The notes under the pieces are model-generated. The model searched no databases and was not told the origin of the DNA. It worked only from the letters and a program-made list of their open reading frames with translations. DNA of 64,000 nt from Rugamonas apoptosis. Lineage in GTDB: Bacteria > Pseudomonadota > Gammaproteobacteria > Burkholderiales > Burkholderiaceae_D. The DNA lies in the NCBI RefSeq assembly GCF_014042355.1, contig NZ_JACEZU010000004.1, positions 366,455 through 430,454 of the forward strand, read 5' to 3'. Below are positions 9,142-20,732 of the stretch, piece after piece; position 1 is the first letter of the stretch; every line of letters starts with the position of its first letter. Both the position numbers and the translations under genes were made by a program.

Positions 9142-9899
9142 GCATGCTGGCGCCCATCCTCACCATCGCCCGCCACACGCTGCGCGAGGCGCTGCGCAAC
9201 CGGCTGCTGTGGCTGCTGCTGCTGGCCGCCTGCGGCGCCATCGGCGCCAGCGGCCTGCTGCACGAGGTGGCCTTGACGGAGGGCCGCCAGTTGCAGACGG
9301 CCCTGCTGGCGGCCGGGTTGCGGCTGGCCGCCGTGTTCCTGGTGGCCACCTTCGTCGTCACCAGCATGGTGCGCGAAGCGAACGACAAGAGCCAGGAACT
9401 GCTGCTGGCGCTGCCGCTGCCGCGCGCCGCCTATTTACTGGGCAAGCTGGCCGGCTTCGCCGCGCTGGCCGTGCTGCCGGCCGCGCTGTTCGGCGCGTTG
9501 GCCCTGTGCGTGGCGCCGCCTGGCCAGGCCGCGTTGTGGAGCGTGTCGCTGCTGGCCGAACTGTGGATCGTGGCCGCCTTCAGCCTGCTGTGCATGCTGA
9601 CCCTGAACCAGGTGCTGCCGGCGCTGGCCGCCGCCTGCGCGTTCTACCTGCTGGCCCGCACGGCGGCCACGCTGCAATGGCTGGCCCATGGCCCCGGCCA
9701 GCCCGCTGGCCTGCTCACGCGCGCCGTCGACGGGCTGGCCCTGCTGCTGCCCAACCTGGACGCCTACGCCAGGACGGACTGGCTGCTGTACCACGGCGGC
9801 ACGGCGGCCGAACTGGCGGGCATCGCCATCCAGAGCGCCATCTACCTGGCGCTGCTGACGGCAGCGGCCCTGTTCGACCTGTACCGCAAGAACTTCTGA
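9138..9899 (+). CDS. ABC-2 type permease without a neighbouring ATPase
   Basis: A 253-residue membrane protein with about six spans. It has the layout of ABC-2 permeases: a cytoplasmic start (TIARHTLREALRNRL), then helices, with a coupling-type segment MVREANDKSQELLLALPLPR between spans 2 and 3. The start is GTG 9138, overlapping the previous stop; ATG 9144 is a near alternative. The next gene overlaps it by three bases. No ABC ATPase gene is seen within the window, so the partner must be encoded elsewhere. Its place among pilin genes is odd, and the substrate is unknown. Confidence 0.8.
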   Translation: MSMLAPILTIARHTLREALRNRLLWLLLLAACGAIGASGLLHEVALTEGRQLQTALLAAGLRLAAVFLVATFVVTSMVREANDKSQELLLALPLPRAAYLLGKLAGFAALAVLPAALFGALALCVAPPGQAALWSVSLLAELWIVAAFSLLCMLTLNQVLPALAAACAFYLLARTAATLQWLAHGPGQPAGLLTRAVDGLALLLPNLDAYARTDWLLYHGGTAAELAGIAIQSAIYLALLTAAALFDLYRKNF

Positions 9900-10639
9900 T
9901 GGACCAGCGCCCCCTGCGCCGCGTGCCCCGTCCCGTGCTGGCCCTGCTGGCGCTGGCGCTGGCCGCGCAACTGGGGTGGCAGGCCGGCCACCGGCCGCCG
10001 CCGCCCGGCGCCCAGCCGCTGCCGCCGGCGCCCCCGTTGGCCACGCTGCGGCTGGCCAGCCTGGGCGAGCAGGCCGCCATGTCGCGCGTGACGATGCTGT
10101 ACGTGCAGGGCTGGGACGACCAGCCCGGCGTCAGTGTGCCCTGGCGCAGCCTCGATTACGGCCGCCTGGCGCAATGGCTGGGCCGTGCGCTCGACCTCGA
10201 TCCGCGCAGCCAGTACCCGCTGCTGGCCGCCAGCACGCTGTACACGGCCGTGGACGACCCGGCCCGGGTGCGCCAGATGCTGGCCTTCGTCTACCTGCGC
10301 TTTGGCGAAGACCCCAACCGGCGCTGGCCATGGCTGGCCCAGGCCGCCATCATCGCCCGCCACCGGCTGCACGACTTGCCGCTGGCGCGCCGCTACGCCC
10401 AGGCTATCCGGCTGCAAGCGACGGGACCGGGCGTGCCGCCGTGGGCGCGCGAGCTGGAAGCGTTCGTGCTGGAGGACATGAATGAACTGGCCAGCGCCCG
10501 GGCGCTGATCGGCGGCCTGCTGCAGGACGGCAGCATCACCGATCCCAACGAGCTGCGTTTCCTGGCGCGCCGGCTCGATGCGCTCAAGGCCGGGCCGCCG
10601 ACTGAGGCCCAGCCCGGGCCAAGGCCGCGGACACAATGA
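9899..10639 (+). CDS. Unknown membrane-anchored helical-repeat protein
   Basis: A 246-residue protein; ATG 9899 overlaps the TGA of the permease gene. The N-terminus has one hydrophobic segment (PVLALLALALAAQLGWQAG, about residues 12-30), a signal anchor or signal peptide. The rest is rich in Ala, Leu and Arg and reads as helical hairpins of TPR/Sel1 type (for example the AQWLGRALDLDPRSQYPLL region). I do not recognise a family. Coupling to the permease suggests a joint function at the inner membrane. Confidence 0.65.
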   Translation: MDQRPLRRVPRPVLALLALALAAQLGWQAGHRPPPPGAQPLPPAPPLATLRLASLGEQAAMSRVTMLYVQGWDDQPGVSVPWRSLDYGRLAQWLGRALDLDPRSQYPLLAASTLYTAVDDPARVRQMLAFVYLRFGEDPNRRWPWLAQAAIIARHRLHDLPLARRYAQAIRLQATGPGVPPWARELEAFVLEDMNELASARALIGGLLQDGSITDPNELRFLARRLDALKAGPPTEAQPGPRPRTQ

Positions 10640-10734
10640 ATCGTGCGCCCCTTTCGCTGCGGCGCGGCATTCTTTATGATGCGCAATTCCCCCAGCAATT
10701 GTAATATAGCCTTATGCCTCGAAAGGAACATCCC

Positions 10735-11307
10735 ATGCAACGTCCACCTCTGCGCGGCCCGGCCCAACGCGGCTTCACCCTGGTTGAAATCGCCATCGTC
10801 CTGGTCATCATTGGCTTGCTGCTAGGCGGCGTGCTGAAAGGACAGGGGCTGATCGACAGCGCCAAGGTCAAGAACATCATCCAGCAATCGAATTCCCTGT
10901 CGGCCGCCGTCAACGCCTACCAGGACAAGTTCCGCGCCCTGCCCGGCGACGACGTGCAGGCGACCATCCATGCCCCCGGCGCCACCGGCAACGGCAACGG
11001 CGATGGCCAGATCGCCGAGTACCAGCTGGCGCCCCAGCACTTGGCGCTGGCCGGCTTCATCACCGGTTCCTACAACGGCAGCACCGACTTCATGACCAGC
11101 GCCCAGGGCGGCGCCGTCTACATCTACAACGACATCGTGGCCGGCCGCGGCGGCAACGGGATCCGTTTCGACAACCTGCCCGACTCGTTCGCCGAACAGA
11201 TAGACAGCAAGCTCGACGACGGCAAGTTCAACACCGGTTCCGTGCGCGCCACCGGCAACTACACCAACAACGGCACCATCGTCACCCGCACGGCCCTGTT
11301 CTTCTAA
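10735..11307 (+). CDS. Type IV pilin of the MSHA locus (MshA-like)
   Basis: A 190-residue prepilin. ATG 10735 is preferred over ATG 10714 because AAAGGA lies seven bases before it (10722-10727). The leader has 13 residues ending in RG, then FTLVEIAIVLVIIGLLLGG, with Glu at +5 of the mature chain (E18). The C-terminal domain is Gly/Asn-rich (GNGNGDGQIAEYQ) and contains no obvious Cys pair. It follows the operon after a 95-base gap containing an AT-rich stretch with a possible -10 (TAATAT, 10702-10707), so it may have its own promoter, as expected for an abundant subunit. Whether it is the major pilin is not certain. Confidence 0.8.
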   Translation: MQRPPLRGPAQRGFTLVEIAIVLVIIGLLLGGVLKGQGLIDSAKVKNIIQQSNSLSAAVNAYQDKFRALPGDDVQATIHAPGATGNGNGDGQIAEYQLAPQHLALAGFITGSYNGSTDFMTSAQGGAVYIYNDIVAGRGGNGIRFDNLPDSFAEQIDSKLDDGKFNTGSVRATGNYTNNGTIVTRTALFF

Positions 11308-11376
11308 GCCGCAGGCAAAAGCACGCACGTACTTTTCTCCGCTAGAATAGGTCCACCTACTACAGCGGGAGACAGC

Positions 11377-12447
11377 ATGTTCGAGGAATTCATCGGCACC
11401 AAGGCCGTGTCGGCGCGCCACCAGTTCGACGTGGCAGCACTGGACGCCTATCTGCGCCAGCGCGTGGCCGGCTACCCGGCCGGCACCCTCACGGTCGAGC
11501 AGTTCAAGGGCGGCCAGTCCAATCCCACTTTCAAGCTGAGCATCGGCGGCCAGCATTTTGTGCTGCGCACCAAGCCGGCCCCGGCCGCCAAGCTGCTGCC
11601 ATCGGCGCATGCCATCGAACGCGAATACCGGGTGATGGACGCGCTGCAAAAGGCCGGTTTCCCGGCCGCCCGCCAGTACCTGCTGTGCACCGACGAGAAC
11701 GTGATCGGACGCGCCTTCTACCTGATGGAATTCGTCGCAGGCCGGGTGCTGTGGGACCAGGCCCTGCCAGGCATGACACCGGCCGAGCGGGCCGCCATCT
11801 ACGACGAGATGAACCGCGTGATGGCGCAATTGCATAGCATCGACTACGCGGCCATCGGCCTGGCCGACTACGGCAAGCCGGGCAACTACTTCGCGCGCCA
11901 GATCGAACGCTGGAGCAAGCAGTATGTGGCCTCGCAGACCGAGCCGATCGAAGCCATGGACCAGCTGATCGCGTGGCTGCCGCACCACATCCCGCCGGGC
12001 GAGGACACGGCCATCGTGCACGGCGACTTCCGCCTCGACAACCTGCTGTTCCACCCCACGGAGCCGCGCATCCTGGCCGTGCTGGACTGGGAACTGTCGA
12101 CCCTGGGCCACCCATTCGCGGACTTTTCCTACCATTGCATGAGCTGGCACATCGCGCCGGGCCAGTTCCGCGGCATCGCCGGCCTGGACCTGGCGGCGCT
12201 GGGCATCCCCTCGCAACAGCAATACATCGCCCGCTACGCCGAGCGCACCGGCAAGACCATCCGCCTGGCAGACTTCAATTTCTACCTGGCGTTCAATATG
12301 TTCCGGCTGGCGAGCATCATGCAAGGCATCATGAAGCGCCACGTGGAAGGCACGGCCGCCAGCGCCCAGGCGCTGGAGTCGGGCAAGATGGCGCGCCCCA
12401 TGGCCGAACTGGCCTGGGATTACGCCAGCGGCCGCAAGCACGTCTGA
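11377..12447 (+). CDS. APH-family phosphotransferase (ACAD10/11 N-domain or LvaA type)
   Basis: A 356-residue soluble kinase of the aminoglycoside/choline kinase fold. The catalytic motif HGDFRLDN has H215 and D217, and the metal-binding motif LDWE has D237. The N-lobe includes QFKGGQSNPTF and an LRTKP ATP-binding segment. This subfamily acts with acyl-CoA dehydrogenases in breakdown of 4-hydroxyacyl-CoA compounds, as in the levulinate pathway (LvaA) and mammalian ACAD10/11. Two acyl-CoA dehydrogenase genes lie 6 kb further on the other strand. The substrate cannot be read from the sequence. Confidence 0.85.
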   Translation: MFEEFIGTKAVSARHQFDVAALDAYLRQRVAGYPAGTLTVEQFKGGQSNPTFKLSIGGQHFVLRTKPAPAAKLLPSAHAIEREYRVMDALQKAGFPAARQYLLCTDENVIGRAFYLMEFVAGRVLWDQALPGMTPAERAAIYDEMNRVMAQLHSIDYAAIGLADYGKPGNYFARQIERWSKQYVASQTEPIEAMDQLIAWLPHHIPPGEDTAIVHGDFRLDNLLFHPTEPRILAVLDWELSTLGHPFADFSYHCMSWHIAPGQFRGIAGLDLAALGIPSQQQYIARYAERTGKTIRLADFNFYLAFNMFRLASIMQGIMKRHVEGTAASAQALESGKMARPMAELAWDYASGRKHV

Positions 12448-12596
12448 CGCGGCGGGCTGGCGCCATTGTTTCGCGCCATTCCCGCGCTGTTGCAATTGCC
12501 GCTTTCTCAAATCGCCCGGCTGGGCTACTATCGTGCTGCCAGCGCTAGCGCCGTCCGCCCCGGGCCGTCCGGCGCGGCTCACTTGGGGTCCACGCA

Positions 12597-17164
<4,568 letters not shown>

Positions 17165-17168
<4 letters not shown>

Positions 17169-18112
17169 GCTGGACCGACCTCGCCACCAATGGCCGCATC
17201 CTGATCGTGGATGACGCCATGGAGAACGTGCAGGTGTTGTACCAGGCCCTGCGCGACGAGCAGGAGGTGCTGTTCGCGCTCGATGGCCCGACCGCGATCG
17301 AGATCGCGCGCCAGCAGATGCCGGACCTGATCCTGCTCGACGCCGTCATGCCCGGCATGGATGGCTACGCCGTCTGCGCGGCGCTGCGCGCCAGCCCGGA
17401 AGTACAGGACATCCCCATCATCTTCGTCACGGCCCTGAGCCAGCCGGAGGACGAGACGCGGGCGCTGGAAGCCGGTGCCGTGGACTTCATCAGCAAGCCG
17501 TTCAACGTGGCCGTGGTGCGGGCCCGGGTGCGCACCCAGCTCACCGTCAAGCGCCAGGCCGACGCCATGCGCGAACTGACGCTCACCGACGCCCTGACGG
17601 CGGTGGCCAACCGGCGCCACTTCAACGAGACGCTGGAACTGGAATGGCGCCGCTGCGCGCGCAGCGGCATGCCGCTGTCGGCCATCATGATCGACATCGA
17701 CCACTTCAAGCACTACAACGACGAATACGGCCACCAGGCCGGTGACTTGTGCCTGCAGAAGGTGGCGGCGGCCATGAAGAAATGCGCCGCGCGCCCGCAG
17801 GATCTGCTGGCGCGCTACGGCGGCGAAGAATTCATCCTGCTGCTGCCGCAGGAGGGATTGAGCGGCGCCAGCGCCGTGGCGCGCCGCATCCTGGACGAGG
17901 TGGACGCGCTGGCCCTGCCCCATATGGCCTCGCCCACCAGCTCCGTGGTGTCGGTCAGCATGGGCGTGGCCACCGTCCAGCCAGGCGAGACGGGCGACGC
18001 CAGCTTGCTGGTGCGCGGCGCCGACGAACAGCTGTACCGCGCCAAGCAGCACGGCCGCAACCGCTACTGCGTGGCCAGCGCCGGCGAGCCGGCGAGCCGC
18101 AATATCGCCTGA
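17165..18112 (+). CDS. Response regulator with GGDEF diguanylate cyclase domain
   Basis: A 315-residue protein that probably makes c-di-GMP on phosphorylation. A receiver domain (about residues 12-130) has DD near the start, phospho-acceptor D59 in LLDAVMPGMDG and the KPF loop. A GGDEF domain follows, with the active-site motif GGEEF at 219-223 and an intact inhibitory RxxD site (RPQD) five residues before it, so product inhibition is likely. Its ATG overlaps the stop of the hybrid kinase, whose Hpt domain is the likely phosphate donor. Downstream targets could include MshE and the PilZ protein of this window (inference). Confidence 0.93.
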
Positions 18113-18155
18113 GCCGGGGCCGGCGTTCAGCCCCGTGTGGCGGCCGCCGTGCCGC

Positions 18156-19301
18156 TCAGGCGTGCTGCCGGAAACCCGGCTGGGCGATGAAGCGTTCCAG
18201 GTGATGGTCGGCGTCACCCAGCGTCACATCGATCATGGTCAAGCGCTTGAAGTGGTGGGCCGCCGGCAGCTCATCCGTCACGCCCATGCCGCCGTGCAGT
18301 TGCACCGCCTGCTGGCCGACGAACTTGGCCGCCTGGCCTATGCGGGCCTTGGCGGCCGACACCACCCGGCGCCGCTCCTCTACATCGTCCGAACCCACCT
18401 TGGCCGCCGCCAACATGGCCATGGAACGGGCTTGCTCGACGTGGATGAACATGTCGGCCATGCGGTGCTGCAGCGCCTGGAATTTGCCGATCGGCGCGCC
18501 GAACTGGGAACGGGTCTTCAGGTAATCCAGCGTGGCGGCGAAGATGGCGTCCATCGCCCCCACCGCTTCGGCGCACAGCAGCGTGGCGCCATAGTCGGCC
18601 GCCGCGTCCAGGATGTCCCAGCCGCCGCCCGCCTGGCCCAGCAATGCGGCGCCGTCCACGGCCACGTCGCGCAAGGTGACAGTAGCGGCGCGCTGGCCGT
18701 CGATGGTGCGGTAGTCGCGCACGCTCACACCCGGCGTGCCGGCCGCCACCACGAACAGCGAGATGCCGTCTGTATCACGTTGCGCGCCGGCGCTGCGGGC
18801 CGAGACGATGAAGGCGCCAGCCTGGCCGCCGTGGATCACCACCGTCTTGCTGCCGTCGATCACATAGCCGTCGCCGGCGGCGCGGGCGGTGGTGGCGATG
18901 TCGTGCAAATCATGGCGCGCGCCCTGCTCGCCCAGCGCGCACGCCAGTTTCAGTTCACCGCCGGCCACCTGTTCCAGCAACGCCTCATGGCCGCCGGCCA
19001 GCTTGAGGAACTGGGCGCCCAGCACGGTGGCGAAATACGGTTCCACCACCAGGCCGCGGCCCAGTTCCTGCATCACCACCAGCAGGTCGACGGCGCTGCC
19101 GTCGAAACCACCCTGCGCCTCCGGCACGGGCAAGGCCAGCATGCCCAGTTCCGTCAGCGTGGCCCAGGCCGCGCCGGACACGCCGGCCGGGGAATGAATG
19201 ATCTGATGGCGCACGTCGAAACCGTAGTCCTTGTCCACCCAGCGGCGCAAGGCGTCGGCGAACTGCTGCTGCTCTTCTTTGAAAGTAAAGTCCATCGCCA
19301 T
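18156..19301 (-). CDS. Acyl-CoA dehydrogenase, PimD-like small subunit
   Basis: A 381-residue flavoprotein of the acyl-CoA dehydrogenase family. It shows the usual three parts: an N-terminal helical domain, a beta domain, and a C-terminal helical domain with SQFGAPIGKFQALQHR and QLHGGMGVTDELP. Its pairing with a second, larger dehydrogenase four bases upstream is the layout of pimeloyl-CoA dehydrogenase PimC/PimD and related heteromeric dicarboxyl- or steroid-CoA dehydrogenases. It would introduce a 2,3 double bond into an acyl-CoA, passing electrons to ETF. The precise substrate is unknown. It converges with the GGDEF regulator gene. Confidence 0.88.
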   Translation of the reverse strand: MAMDFTFKEEQQQFADALRRWVDKDYGFDVRHQIIHSPAGVSGAAWATLTELGMLALPVPEAQGGFDGSAVDLLVVMQELGRGLVVEPYFATVLGAQFLKLAGGHEALLEQVAGGELKLACALGEQGARHDLHDIATTARAAGDGYVIDGSKTVVIHGGQAGAFIVSARSAGAQRDTDGISLFVVAAGTPGVSVRDYRTIDGQRAATVTLRDVAVDGAALLGQAGGGWDILDAAADYGATLLCAEAVGAMDAIFAATLDYLKTRSQFGAPIGKFQALQHRMADMFIHVEQARSMAMLAAAKVGSDDVEERRRVVSAAKARIGQAAKFVGQQAVQLHGGMGVTDELPAAHHFKRLTMIDVTLGDADHHLERFIAQPGFRQHA

Positions 19302-19305
19302 CCCC

Positions 19306-20496
19306 TCACAGTCCCAGGATCATCTGGGTGATGATGTTTTTCTGAATTTCGTTCGAGCCGCCGTAGATCGACGTCTTGCGGAAATTGAAGTAGTAGCCGG
19401 CCAGTGGCGCGGCCGCGTCGTCGCCCGTGAGGCAGTGTTCGGCCTTGCCCTCCAGGTAGTCCGTATCGAACGGCAGCGCGTCCGGGCCCAGCGCCTCGAC
19501 CATCAGTTCCGTCAGCAGCTGCTGGATTTCCGAACCACGCACCTTGAGCATGGACGCCTCCGGCCCCGGCGCATGGGCTTCCTGCGAGATCACACGCAGC
19601 ACCGTCGTTTCCAGCGCCATCAGCTCGATCTCCAGGTTGGCCACCTTGGCCGCGAACAGGGGGTCCTGCAGCAGCGGCTTGCCGTGCTTGAGGTGCTCGG
19701 TCGCCACCTTCTTCAGGAACAGCAGCTCGCGCTTGGAGCGGCCCACAGCCGCGATACCGGTGCGTTCGTGGCCCAGCAAGTACTTGGCGTAGGTCCAGCC
19801 TTTGTTCTCCTTGCCAATCAGGTTGGCCACCGGCACCTTGACGTTATCGAAGAACACTTCGTTCACTTCATGGTCTTCGTCCAACATGATGATGGGACGT
19901 ACCGTGATGCCCGGCGTTTTCATGTCGATCAGCAGGAAGGAGATGCCTTCCTGCTTGCGTACGTTGGCGTCGGTGCGCACCAGGCAAAAGATCATGTCGG
20001 CGTGCTGGCCCAGCGTGGTCCAGGTCTTCTGGCCGTTGACGATGTAATGATCGCCCGCCCGTTCGGCCGTGGTCTTCAGCGACGCCAGGTCGGAGCCGGA
20101 GCCGGGTTCGGAATAGCCCTGGCACCACCAATCCTCGCACGACAGGATGCGCGGCAGGTAGTAGGCTTTCTGCTCCGCGTTACCGAACGCCATGATCACG
20201 GGCGCCACCATGTTGATGCCGAACGGCAGGATGGGCGGCGTGCCGGCCCGTGCGCACTCTTCTTCCCAGATGTGGCGCTGGGTGGCGTTCCAGCCGGCGC
20301 CACCGAATTCCACCGGCCAGGCCGGCGCGGCCCAGCCTTGTTTGGCGGCGATGCGGTGCCAGCGCACATAATCGTCCTTTTGCAGGCGCAGGTGCTGGCG
20401 CACTTTCTGCTGCAGGTCGCTGGGCAAGTTCGCGGCGAGGAAGGCGCGCACCGTGTCGCGGAACGCCAGATCCTCGGCGGTATAGTTCAAATCCAT
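19306..20496 (-). CDS. Acyl-CoA dehydrogenase, PimC-like large subunit
   Basis: A 396-residue acyl-CoA dehydrogenase. Start 20496 is supported by an AGGAGA ribosome site a few bases before it; a longer frame reaches 20607 but has no such site. The beta domain has WCQGYSEPGSGSDLAS and NGQKTWTT, the usual FAD/substrate signatures. Near the C-terminus is IYGGSNEIQKNII, where MCAD-type enzymes have YEG with the catalytic Glu, so the base lies elsewhere or on the partner. It is the first gene of a two-gene operon with the PimD-like subunit and is transcribed away from the DUF4214 gene. Confidence 0.9.
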   Translation of the reverse strand: MDLNYTAEDLAFRDTVRAFLAANLPSDLQQKVRQHLRLQKDDYVRWHRIAAKQGWAAPAWPVEFGGAGWNATQRHIWEEECARAGTPPILPFGINMVAPVIMAFGNAEQKAYYLPRILSCEDWWCQGYSEPGSGSDLASLKTTAERAGDHYIVNGQKTWTTLGQHADMIFCLVRTDANVRKQEGISFLLIDMKTPGITVRPIIMLDEDHEVNEVFFDNVKVPVANLIGKENKGWTYAKYLLGHERTGIAAVGRSKRELLFLKKVATEHLKHGKPLLQDPLFAAKVANLEIELMALETTVLRVISQEAHAPGPEASMLKVRGSEIQQLLTELMVEALGPDALPFDTDYLEGKAEHCLTGDDAAAPLAGYYFNFRKTSIYGGSNEIQKNIITQMILGL

Positions 20497-20732
20497 GCTG
20501 TCTCCTAAAGAGGCCGTTTCAAAAAACCCTGTAGCGTCGTTGTAACGATAAAAAAAGCACGACCGTTCAAATAATTGTACCGCAGATGGCCTGCCTGTCC
20601 ACCGCATTTTTTTTCACTTTTCGCGCCACATGCGCGGGAAGGTAAGTCTCAATAGAAAATAAGTAAACATGCTAAACTGATAATTTTGCGTACCCGCATC
20701 GTACGGGCGCATCATCTTTACCTGGAGCGCCC
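20497..20732. promoter_or_regulatory. Divergent AT-rich promoter region
   Basis: This 236-base gap separates the acyl-CoA dehydrogenase operon from the DUF4214 gene and must hold both promoters. It is clearly richer in A and T than its flanks, with runs of T near 20608-20618. A possible -10 for the + strand is GATAAT at 20679-20684, but no good -35 is visible at 17 bases. No inverted repeat that would mark an operator was seen. Confidence 0.4.

Noticed and set aside
18135..20508. Plus-strand frames opposite the acyl-CoA dehydrogenases
   Set aside because: The minus strand encodes two clear dehydrogenases with good motifs, so the plus-strand frames are shadows.
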